Assembly: GCA_037367405.1 (NCBI GenBank)
Contig: JAZKJV010009616.1
Span: 310,001 to 374,000 of the forward strand
Origin: Ottelia alismoides
Taxonomy: Eukaryota; Streptophyta; Magnoliopsida; Alismatales; Hydrocharitaceae
Direction of reading: 5' to 3'
Length of the DNA: 64,000 bases
Below the pieces are notes generated by a model. The model worked only from the letters and a program-made list of their open reading frames with translations. It had not been told where the DNA came from and did no database searches. Below are positions 11,425-21,695 of this stretch, piece after piece; positions within the stretch are counted from its first letter, which is position 1, and each line of letters begins with the position of its first letter. The translations under genes and the position numbers were made by a program.

Positions 11425-12747
11425 TCTGTATATATACTATGTATATATTTTACCCATATCTCGTACTTTTACGTAAGTCTATATATATTTACTTGGTGCG
11501 TACTAATTTGTGAAAAAAACAACAAAATATTAAAAAGAAAAAGAAAAAGAAAAAGAGTTTTGCTAATAACACTGACTGTGTTCTACCCAAAAATTTTGAA
11601 AAAAATGGCTTCTTATTTATTTTTGCAAAAAAATCCCTTGCATAAAAAATTAAAAAAAATCAAAAAATCACAAAAGTCAAAGAAATATATGTCTGCATTT
11701 CACACACCTGCACTTCATCCAGCATTTCATTCATTTGCATTTGTGAAAAGCCTTTGGGTTCTGAACCGAGTTATGAGCAGAAACAGAGAGTGGTATGGAA
11801 TTGACCTAAATCCACCTAATTTTCATAGGAACTTCACCGAGAAATAGGATTTTAGAAGCTTCAGGTCTTTGACTTAATTCTTCGAGTTCAACATGACAAT
11901 GTGCAGCGTTTGACTCTTAGTGTCTAACTTGGTCTCTTCATTCTGGGTACAACTCTGGAATAAGGAATTAATTTGTACTCTCACACTATGTACTTAGCTC
12001 AACTCAGACGGGGTGTTGGAAGACTGTGTGAGTTTCTTTTCTGGTAGCGTGGAAATCTAAAGATCGGAGTATGGTTTGAAATAAAGCTTCGGAAAAGGGA
12101 TGGACGACTAGGCACAATTTTTTCTAAGACCCCAAAACATGTATGGAAAAAAAAGAATCTATGACTGTAGGGGCACAACAAGATCCAAGCAGAACCACTA
12201 AAAATCCAAATACAAAGAAGCCACTACCAAATAAATATCAGACCAAAAAGGTCCAAGCTTTAAGAAAACCTGCAGATCTTGGTGGAGGCTCGGCTACACT
12301 GGCCAGCTTCACAAGGAGAGGTGACTACACTAGCCACCCTCTAGTTCTTTTCTCCTTCTTCTAACTTCTCCCCCATTTCGATTGTGAACACAACACGACA
12401 AACCTTAGAAGGAAATACCTGACTCCCCGAGGACGAGTTACTGAAGAGGAGGTTAGTATTGTAGTTCAGCATTCTGGATGGGAAGAGCTAAAACCTTTCA
12501 CATACATGAGTCAATTGTTCAATGCTCATAGGGTATGCTTTGGGAGGAGGATCGATCTAAGATGACTTCTGAGCTGAAACTGTGACAATGATGTGTAGAA
12601 CTTGAAGCCTGTTGATTTTAAAATTCTAAGTCTCACGGAAGTTCCGCCACACTAATAATCCAAAGGTTGGGTCTAGATACATTTTCACCTTCAGCTCATG
12701 GTCTTGGTATGGAACCCAATCTCATTTCACCTCATGGCATTTCTTTT
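11425..12747 (+). other. Non-coding interior between hairpin array and 3' polypurine tract
   Basis: AT-rich 1.3 kb with A-rich low complexity at about 11510-11680 and no reading frame I can support. No env-like ORF is present. The small frames here lack any recognisable domain. Confidence 0.5.
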
Positions 12748-12783
12748 GATGCTCAGGGACGAGCATGGTTTAAGTATAGGGGG
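12748..12783 (+). other. Hairpin and polypurine tract before the 3' LTR
   Basis: GATGCTC-AGGGAC-GAGCATG forms a short stem with an AGGGAC loop, followed by GTTTAAGTATAGGGGG directly abutting the 3' LTR. The minus-strand element has the same loop with a different but still paired stem (TTTGCTA / TAGCAAA), so the pairing is conserved by compensating changes. The purine tract primes plus-strand DNA synthesis in LTR elements. Confidence 0.75.
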
Positions 12784-15700
12784 TGATGAATCTCAGATTC
12801 ATCACTCTAAAAGTCATTAATTAATCTCAAATCCCTAAAAATAATAGACATTTCTTCATTTATTCTGCATAATTAGCATTCATACATGTTTTGATAAGAA
12901 TTTCATTCTATCACTTATTTTTGCACAAAATAAGAAGCCAAAAATCCCATCCAAAATTGACTTGTAGATAGCCTAATTTTTGTGATTATTAACTAATTCA
13001 TGCTAACTCCAATTGACCCAAAACTACCTTCACTTTGTACATATCATTAACAAGAATAAATGAAAAATACAAAAAAAATCACTAACCTAAATAATTGGAT
13101 CAAAAACCCAAACCCTGGTTATACGATTTCCAGACTAAAACCCTCATATCTTCCTCATCCAGTGTCCATTTTGATCCTTCTCATTTTTTAACTAATGTAC
13201 ATTGAATTACCTTCAAAACAAGACCAAGTTCAAGTGAATCGGAGTTCATATGTGAAAGTTGGATTTTGGGCCTCTTTTGTACATTTTGTATTTTAGTGAT
13301 TTTTGACCTAGTATTTTCTGTACATAATTAACCTATTTTATTTTATTTCTTTTTCATTTGTATTATTTGATGAAAGTTTTATTAAAATGTGCAAAAATCA
13401 AATCCAAATTGAGCTTAAAATCAAAGAAACTAATTGAGTCCGAGTCTTCACTAACTGCCGGTACAAAAGTTATCTTTTTCATCTTTTATTTTATTTCTTC
13501 TTTTTCTTACTTAATAAAAATACAATAAAATAGATTAATATCTAAATATTTATCTTTGATTTTATATCATTTTTTTCGGATTTTTATCTGGTTTAAAAAT
13601 GACAAAAAATTATAAAACCCAAGCATCAAGGTATTCTATGCACATAGAGTACCCCAAAAATATCACTTTATGTAAATTTGATTTTGGTTTTGATCCCTTC
13701 ATTAAAGTTGTAGACCTCATCGAGATGAGCAACTTTCGTGAAGAAACTTTTTCGATCCGAGATAATTTACTATTTTTTAATTATTTATGTTTCCATTTAT
13801 TTTTTGATTTTGTGGGGCTAACATGTGGCAGCTCCTGGAGCCGCCAAATGTCACCCATTTTTGGATTTATTTTTATTTCATTTTTATAAAAAAAAATTAA
13901 AAGGCCGCACATATGGAGCACGTGCCTCCCGCGCATGTGCCCTGCACGTGCTTCACCAATACCTCTCTTGCTGCCACGTGGTGGCAGCTGGGCCGTCCGA
14001 TCTCGGCCGATCGGACGGCCCCAGCATCGTCTCCCTCCTCCCCACCTTTCCCAATTCGCAGCTCCGCCTCCTCCTCGCAATTTCCGCCTGTGAATCCCTC
14101 ACCGACCCTCCTCCGATCTCCATTAAATCCCCTCAATCTCACCGGCCGTCACCTCTAATCCTCAGCGATCTCCTCCCCCCCTCAGAATCCTCGTCGAATC
14201 CCTTCGCTTCCTCGTCACCAGATCTTCCCCCAATTGTCGCTGCGACCAAATCAAATCACAGCTCCTCTCTGATCTCCTACCATCTCCGGTGATCCTCCCT
14301 TCGATCCTATAAATCGACCCCCCCACCCCCCCACCCCCCCCCCCCGACCACTTATCCACCGATCTGCTCTCTAATTTGATCGTCGGGGTGACAACCCAGA
14401 CTCCTTCATCTCTGGCAAGATCCGAGGTTCGACCTCATTGCAGACACGACGCTCCGCCAGTACTGCTCCGCTCCGGCCTGCCGTTGAGCCAATGTTCTTC
14501 ATCGACTCCGCCTTCCACCACACATACGCTTGCTCTTCTCCGACAACTTTCCACCGCCTACTCCTCCGCTGGTCGTCTCCAGGAGCCACTACCGCCGACC
14601 TCTTCATCGACAAAGCTTTGTTGCTTCACCGATGCCTACGACATCGACGTTCCATCTACAATTGCATTCACCATCTACGTCCAGAGCTTCGTAGCCGATG
14701 TCGCTCTTCATCGGCAACCCTTTGTCTCCAGCGGCTACCATCAACTTCATCAACGCTGCTCCATTGATCTCCACCTCCACGATCAACGTCGACTCTCGTC
14801 AGATGTCGACTCCCGCCACGAGACTCGCCATCCTCCGCCTTCATCTTTAACATCAGAGCTACACCATCACCAACGTCCATGTCTTCATCAACCTCCATAC
14901 ACCGCCAGCCGGTCCTCCGCAGTCAGCCAAGACGCAGGGGGCCGGCCCGAGACCCTCCCCACGTGAGGCACACGTGAGGAGAGGGGACATTTGCATTAGA
15001 CCCCCAGGGACGTCTACCATTTTCATTTCTACCTCAGGGTCACGTGCTCCGTACGTGACCGCTGGGAACAATTTCAGAAGACCACTAGCATTTCGTGTAA
15101 TTGCGAAAAAGTCCTCTAACAGAGGTCACGTGCTACGTACGTGACCTTCTGCAAATTTTGCGGAGAACCCCTACTTATCGGTATTTATTTTCCTTCTACT
15201 ACATTTTCATTTTATTTTAATTATTGCAGAAATACCCCTGTATTCCCTCGTTATTTCGAACTACTACATTGCATTATTTTATTGATAAAAAATAGGAATT
15301 TTGTTATACAACGAATTCTCTACAGCGTGGCATATGTTGGATATTTTTGTGATCAGTGGTTAATTAATAATTAATTGTTTTGTGGAAAATTGCATACTTT
15401 GCCCATTTTTAGCTCTGAAATTTATAATTGATTAACCGTTGCTCTAAAAATTATCGAAAAATCACTTATTATAGAATTAATTGTGTTTAGCATTGTATCT
15501 AAAAAGAATTACATTTGATAGGTGGCTTGCCTTGTAAAAATCATTTTGCATATTTCGATCTTTAATGTTTAATAGGTATTATATATGATATTTTTAAGGT
15601 CTGGGATTTTTCTAAGGTCCATCACCTAGTGATAAATCTTGGATAATTTATCACTTAAAAATAATTTGGTTTAATATTTATTATCATTAATTATTAAAAT

Positions 15701-16157
15701 TCACTTTGTTTCCATTCAAAAATTCATAAAAAATTAACCTTGCATCCAAAAATTCCAAAAAAATTACAGTGCATTCATTTCATCGTATCCGTCATCTTGG
15801 CCAAGTTTCATATTTTCGGACATCGTTTGATCGATCTTTGCATTTTAGTCCCTAAAATAGGCCAAATCTGCACTTTGCATCTCATATTGCATTAAAAATT
15901 ACAAAAAAAGACCGCCTCAAAAACCGCGTACGAATTTTGATAGACAAAATTCTAGGTTGTTCCTTTACCTCCTTGTGTTTGACCTTGCGACTTGCCCAAG
16001 TAAAATAAACATAAAACCATCAATTAAAATTGATTAAATTTTGTGTGGTTATTTCTTGACCGATTCCGATTACCCGCCTACAACGAAACGACACATTAAT
16101 TTTAAGCGAACGATAATCCATCGTGACATTTTAACACAGGCTTTCTCGGATTCATCA
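12784..16157 (+). repeat. 3' LTR of the + strand element
   Basis: Direct copy of 3150-6501 with the same ends (TGATGAATC ... GATTCATCA), the same C-rich core and TATA box (14308-14314), and the same near-terminal landmarks. It is diverged from the 5' copy by many substitutions and small indels. The C-rich stretch after the TATA box (about 14317-14345) has several C runs separated by single A. Confidence 0.9.
14308..14314 (+). promoter_or_regulatory. Probable LTR TATA box (3' LTR copy)
   Basis: CCTATAAATCGACC, identical to the 5' LTR copy at 4663 despite divergence around it. A 3' LTR promoter could drive transcription into the downstream flank. Confidence 0.45.
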
Positions 16158-16484
16158 ACAATCAGCGTAGGAAGTGACTTGTGTTGAGGCTCAGATGAGC
16201 CTCGGGTCGTCACTCAGACTCGGGCAACCGTTCCAAGGAGCTCAGCTACTGCCGGAGAGGCTGAGCTAAAATGGTTGGGTGGCATGGATCTCACCGGGGC
16301 TTACGGTCATCTTTGCCATGGCTTCCACCCTCCGCTGTCACTGGAGGGACAGAGCAAGATGGGTCGAAGCCCCTTGGATGGTGGATGGGGTGATGGCAGC
16401 GGGTGGAGGCTTTTATATGCGGATGTGTTTCGGTTGTTTCAAGGGTTGCAGGGGATGTTTGAATGAGGAGTGAAGGCAGGGGAG
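16158..16484 (-). mobile_element. Split LTR relic, segment 2 of 3
   Basis: GC-rich 327 bp left between the two inserted elements. Its right end GGGAG (16480-16484) is repeated at 28663-28667, proving continuity with segment 3. The link to segment 1 rests on position and a weak target-site match. No coding is supported; the short frames at 16275-16575 are in repeat sequence. Confidence 0.55.
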
Positions 16485-18170
16485 TGATGAGGTCTAAAAA
16501 TCGAGTTTCGCAGCTTTCACTTTTTATTGATTGAAGAAAGTAAGTTGTCGGTTGTAGCAGAAAGCCGCGAAACAAATTTCAATCCTTAAAACCTATCAAA
16601 CAAATACGGACTAATATTTAACCAGGCAAGTGTTCCTGGGTCGAACTCAAGGAGGCAGAATAAATTCCCTAGATTTTCTGATTTGTAATCTTATTTTAAT
16701 TCTTCTCTAAGTCAAAACGCTTCTTTTTATTGAGTTTCATTTTTGTTAATTTTATTCTTTTCAAATTTTTATTTAATTTTCAAAGAGGGATATTTTTTCA
16801 AAAGATTTACTTATTATATAGTAGGTGAATAATATCTAGGTGATACTATATAGTAGGGTGAACGAGGTTCGAGCCACGTACTCGAAGTACACAAGAAAAC
16901 AAAGCAAAACGAAGCGGCTTTCGATAAAATCAAAACACGTCAAAAACTCGTCAAAAAGCCGCGAAAATTTTATACTAAGTAGTTGGGGTAGTTGTGTAAC
17001 TACCCTCAAGAAATCGTCAAAATTCGAGGTCACAAGAACAAGAAACAGCCCCTACAGCCCAGGAGCATAAGTGCAAGAAAACTTATTAAAAATGTTTGCA
17101 AATTGGTCCTGGAGGACTGTTCTGAAAGAAAATTACAAGAAACTTTACATTTAGGTCCCTGCGGAGGGACCTAAATGCAATTATGCAAAAGTATGGAGGC
17201 GGAATGAAGTTTCTGGAAGTCGGCTGGGCTTATTTTCCACCGGTTCGCTTTTGACGGCCGAGATTAGAACTGAAGTGCGCGATCGGGCGCTCCTCTGTTA
17301 GCCACATGTCGCAAGCCTGTACTCCTCCTGTTCTTGGAGTTGTTGGGCAGCTGACGGCGACACCTTCTTCCCCGATTTATTCCAGCCGGTCGACGAAGGT
17401 CCTGACGCTCCGGCGGGGCCAGAGGGGTGGCTCCTCCACCCCTCGAGCTCGCCCGCAGTAGAGTGGCGGCTAAGGGTGCTCCGGTCGGTGGTGGCGTCTC
17501 GATGAAGATGGAGGCTCAGTCCTTCTGGAGCTTTAGCTGTGCTGGGGTCCGACTTTGGAGAAGACGATCGGCGTTGAACGAAGGCTCCAAGTTCGATGCA
17601 AATGCCTCGCGTTAGTCCTGGATCTGCAATGAATACACGGATATGCTCGATTCGTGTAGAATCGGCCAACAAATGAAAGATTTCAAGTCCCAAAAATGAT
17701 GAAAAATATTAAATTTCCAGCCAAACTTCAGAAATGCGAAGAAGACAATGGTTTGATGATTGATTTGAAACGAAATTGAAAGCGAATCGAGAGGGATTTT
17801 GACTATGCGTTAAAGATGGATGATTAAGCTTTCTAAATGCATGATTAGCCACGCTAATCATGGCTCGCGGATCGAGAAACAAAATCGCAAAAAAATGAAG
17901 GAAAAGGTCTAAGGCATCCTGGTGTATTACCTGGAAAACTTGCTCGACGGTCGACCTTCGAGCCGGAGCTGGACGCGCGATGGCGGCAATGCAAGGCCAA
18001 GCTTGGACTTGGAACCTCCTCCGTCGACTCCTCTTCCTTGCGGGCTACGCCTTGGTGCTGTCACCACCGTGGTTTGGCCGGAATATGGCTAGGAAGTTAG
18101 GGGGTCGGTAGTCTGGAGCTGGAGCTTCAGGCAGTTGGGAAAAGTTAGTTGTAATGGCGGACCTTGGAGC

Positions 18171-18180
18171 TTATTTATAG
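18171..18180 (-). promoter_or_regulatory. Probable LTR TATA box
   Basis: On the minus strand CTATAAATAAGC, preceded by a CT-rich stretch and conserved at 27254-27263 in the other LTR. It lies about 170 bp downstream of the G-box palindrome. Confidence 0.5.
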
Positions 18181-18350
18181 GAGAAATGGCGTGGGCTCCA
18201 AGTAGAGATGACGGGTGGCGATGGAGAAGGTAGTTGGGGGAGGAAGATGGACGGGTTAGATCGGCTGGAATGTTCTGGATGGCTGCTGGAAAAATAGGCG
18301 AAGTTGGCCGGTCGAACAGAATCCGGCACAACCTCTTCTTGAAGAAGATG

Positions 18351-18382
18351 AACCAGGTGCTGACACGTGTCAGCACCTGGTT
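18351..18382. promoter_or_regulatory. 32 bp perfect palindrome centred on a G-box
   Basis: The half-site AACCAGGTGCTGACAC is followed at once by its exact reverse complement, giving a central ACACGTGT (G-box/ABRE core). The copy in the other LTR is at 27434-27465. A perfect palindrome of this length just upstream of the TATA box is a likely dimeric transcription-factor site; binding is inferred. Confidence 0.65.
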
Positions 18383-19580
18383 GGCCCAGAAGCGAAAATA
18401 ACTTATAAAATATATATATAATAGTAAATTACATTATTTTAAATAGGTATAAATACAAGAAGTGTTAATAAATTAATTTTCTAATTTATGGTTTAAATAC
18501 TTTTAATAATAATAAATGTTATTTAAAATATAAATATTATATTAATAAATATTTATTAATACTTAGGTTTTAGATTTTTAATTTAATAAATAATTAAGTA
18601 AAAATTAATTTTATATTTTCTTAATTATTAGGGTATTAAATAAGACTTGTACGAATTTTTATAGGTTTTTATAAATTAATTTATATAATTTAATAAAAAG
18701 AGTTAGTATCTATATAGGTCATTTATACCTATATTTTGAGGTTTTTGATTTTATTAAAATAATAAATAGTTTCCAAAAATTATGAAATAATTTATGGTGA
18801 AAGTACAAGATCATGAAATAGTTTAAAAATTATAAAATTAAGAAAATGATAAATAATGTGTGTTACATAAAATAAATAGCCCAGAAACCCTTTTGTCTTT
18901 TGGTCCCAAAACCGACTTTTTGCAAACGGACTCCGAATTCAATGAAATCACCTTTATTAATTAGATAATATTATTTTATGAACTTTAAAGGTGAGTAGAG
19001 TGAAATTGGAGTTCGTATGAGGAAATTATGATGTTCGGAAGTTGAGATTTTGACAATTTGTAGGCTGGATTTCTTGGCATATATATAGGGTAATATTTTT
19101 AACTTATTTTTATATTTTTATGTACATTTTTAGAAATAATTAGGAGAAAGATTTGGTGAAAAATATGTTAATATGAAATAATTAAAATTCTTTAAAGTTT
19201 TGTATTTCTTTTATAAATAATGAAAGGTGTATATACATGTGTTAGATTATTTTTATTTGGTTTTCTTTCCTTATCTCCCCCTACTTATTGGTTTGTCGAC
19301 CAATCCATGCTGACTTGGTCTCGGGGGTTAGGCTATAAATATATCTTACAGCTATATTTATAGTTTAAGTTATATTGTATATATATACATATATTCAATC
19401 TGCCTTTTTCTTTCTTTTTCTGATTCTTTATTTATTTACATGATTTTAGTGGTTAAAAGTGAATATTTACACATGAATGGTATTTTGTTAAAATATGAGA
19501 ATTAGTGGGTATTTGCATGTATTTGTTAAGGGTTTTAAGACAAAATGCGACAGAAAAGTTAATGAATCATGGATTCATCA

Positions 19581-19617
19581 ACCCCCTATACTTAAACTTT
19601 GCTAGTCCCTTAGCAAA
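19581..19617 (-). other. Polypurine tract and adjacent hairpin (minus strand)
   Basis: Read on the minus strand: TTTGCTA-AGGGAC-TAGCAAA, then GTTTAAGTATAGGGGGT abutting the LTR. Loop and tract equal those at 12748-12783, while the stem differs but remains paired. Confidence 0.75.
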
Positions 19618-21173
19618 CACTTATTTTGAAAAAGTAAGTGAAAAAAAAGACAGTTAGAATGAATTTGTTTTCCTAAACCAATTCATGAGAACAGACAAAG
19701 GACAGAGCTCGATCGGGCCTGAAACAAGCATTTTGTCGGAACCTTAACTAGGATTAGTATTTTATCCTCAACAGTCTTCAAGTTCCATAATCCTTACTCA
19801 AGATCAATTCATCGGCTAGTTCAGACTCACTTATTCATGTCGCAAACTCTATCATCCTTGAAGTCAACTTGTACAGTGTGTGAATTGATTTAGCTCTTCC
19901 TGCTTAGAGAACCGAAGAAACCGTCAATCCCGGCTATACACTCCTATGGCTTCCTCATCCCGCTACTCTTTCCTCGGGGAGGGAGGTATTCCCTTCTGAG
20001 TTCAGTTCTGCTATGTCCACAATTGAATATAGGGAGAAGTTAAAAGAATGAGAAAAGAGGTGGAGTGCGACCAGTGTAGACGCATCTCCTTGTGAAGCCC
20101 AACCGGTGTAGCTGAGTCTCCACTAAGATGTGCAGGCATATTTGGTGGAAGCTTGGACCATTGTGGTCTTATTTGGTGGCTTCTGTATTGCTTTGACTTT
20201 GTAAATTGCTTGCACTGCATTCATCTTTTTGTGCCTCGACGGATATAGCATCTTTTTAGTCCATCCATTTTTTTGAGGTCTTAGAAAAATTGTGTCAGCA
20301 GATCCTTCCCTCATCCGAAGCAACTATTGCAACTCCAATCTCTCTCGTCTTTAGACGTCAATGCCGCAAAGATAAGGATAGGAACGCACTACCAAGATGT
20401 ACTGCCCTTCAAAAGTCTATGCAAGTCGAGCTAAGTGCAGAGTGCATGTGTTCAAGATTGGTTCACTGGTGTAGAGTTGTACGGATGACTCCAAATGGTC
20501 TACTTAAGCTCAGATGACTTGATTTCCCGAATATGGGCTTACGGAACCCAAAGATTAAGTCACCAGACCTGAAGAATCTAAATTCTAGATCCTAGTCATG
20601 CTCCTTACAACGAGAGTTAAAAGCCGTAATCAAGCTCTATCCTTTAGACTAGACTCAGTCCTTAGTTCCGGAAATCAAACTTATTCTGAAAAATGCGAAT
20701 GCAAATGCAACCATGTTTTTGTGAAGTATATTTTCTGAATTTTACTCATTTTTATGGATTTTAAGGATTTTGTAATTTTTACGAATTTTAGGACTTTGTA
20801 TTTTTTATGGATTTTTATGATTTTTATAAACAAGGTTTTATTCACAAATTTTACAAGATATATTTTATTCAAGTTAAATATCTAATGTATTTTACAAGTT
20901 TTATCTACAAAGTATTTTACAAGAGTTGAATGATTTTTATACATGTTTTAATAAATAGGATTTTAAATAAGTATTATACATGTTTTAAGTACATATTTTA
21001 AATACAAGTGTTAATTAAAAATTTTAAGCATATTTTTACTTATTTACCAGGATTTTATAAATAAGAGAGTGAATTTTAAATTAACCCGTACTCACTTTTT
21101 ATGGATTTTATAGATATAGAAAATACATAAAAGTACGAGTTATAGCCGAAAGTATATATACAATATATACGCA
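19618..21173 (-). other. Non-coding interior before the 3' LTR
   Basis: AT-rich 1.6 kb between the hairpin array and the polypurine tract, with A/T low-complexity runs at about 20700-21120. Short frames at 20011-20517 have no recognisable domain. No env-like reading frame. Confidence 0.5.
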
Positions 21174-21589
21174 CCCCCCTATACTTAGCTTGAGCTATGT
21201 CCTCATAGCGTCAAAAGAGAAAAAGGAGGACATAACTCGTGCTAAGTAAAAGTGGGTGAAAAAGGATATCGATCACAAGTCAGTCAACCCCCCTATACTT
21301 ACGATCAGGTCATCGTAAGTATCACGGGAGAGCAAAAACGGGATGACTGGGTGAAAAGGATAGATAACGAAAGTTCAAAAGGAAAAGAATACGAAATCAT
21401 CGAAATCACTCGGTCCCCCCTATACTTAGGATAAGGCATCCTAAGTATAGAAAAGAGTGTAGCCAAAAATTGAGGATCAGTGATTCGTGAAAAAGAATGG
21501 CTATACAAAAGAATTAGTACGAAAAATAAAACGTAAATCAGCGGGCAATCGGTCCCCCCTATACTTAGGATATGTTATCCTGAGCATAG
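21174..21589 (-). repeat. Array of four hairpin + polypurine-like motifs (minus strand)
   Basis: Four units, each ending (minus strand) in AAGTATAGGGGGG and each preceded by an inverted repeat: 21174-21249 (long stem including TATGTCCTC / GAGGACATA), 21288-21323 (ATACTTACGAT / ATCGTAAGTAT, 11 of 11 paired), 21415-21450 (CTATACTTAGGAT / ATCCTAAGTATAG, 13 of 13 paired) and 21554-21589 (11 of 13 paired). Loops are 5-6 bases except in the first. They lie between the integrase frame and the true polypurine tract. Confidence 0.75.
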
Positions 21590-21695
21590 AAGACGAACAA
21601 AAACGGGGACGATTGTGGTCTACGAAGAATATACAAGTGTTGTGAATCTCCAGAATGGCTCAAAAGAATTTGTACAGGTAGAGGTGAAGGAATGA

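Larger units (their letters stand above)
3150..16157 (+). mobile_element. Complete large-LTR retrotransposon without RT or integrase (Athila/Tat-like, non-autonomous)
   Basis: Two LTRs of about 3.35 kb (3150-6501 and 12784-16157) in direct orientation begin TGATGAATC and end GATTCRTCA, so the termini themselves are short inverted repeats. A tRNA-Asp-type primer site follows the 5' LTR and a polypurine tract precedes the 3' LTR, fixing + orientation. The 6.3 kb interior holds a broken ORF ending in a degenerate aspartic protease and a second unknown ORF, but nothing resembling RT, RNase H or integrase. Flanks are GCGAT (3145-3149) and ACAAT (16158-16162): possibly one 5 bp target duplication altered by two G-to-A changes. 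The LTRs differ at roughly a tenth of sites in stretches compared by eye, so this is an old insertion. It would need proteins in trans. Confidence 0.88.
16485..19580 (-). repeat. 3' LTR of the minus-strand element
   Basis: On the + strand it reads TGATGAGGTC ... GATTCATCA. On its own strand it has an AT-rich U3, a 32 bp perfect palindrome (18351-18382), a TATA box (18171-18180), a GC-rich core (about 17220-18350) and an AT-rich U5. Frames inside the GC-rich core (17298-17693, 18089-18376) recur in the other LTR but show no protein-like features. Confidence 0.92.

Noticed and set aside
6502..12783. Possible endogenous pararetrovirus or env-like gene
   Set aside because: No movement protein, coat-protein zinc finger, RT or transmembrane frame; LTRs and a tRNA-Asp primer site identify a Ty3/gypsy-type element.
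17298..18376. Minus-strand ORFs of 131 and 95 codons in the LTR, repeated at 26381-27459
   Set aside because: Present twice only because of LTR duplication; no recognisable motif.
21174..21589. Regularly spaced repeats resembling a CRISPR-like array
   Set aside because: Units are hairpins plus a polypurine tract with variable stems and spacing, in a plant retroelement interior.
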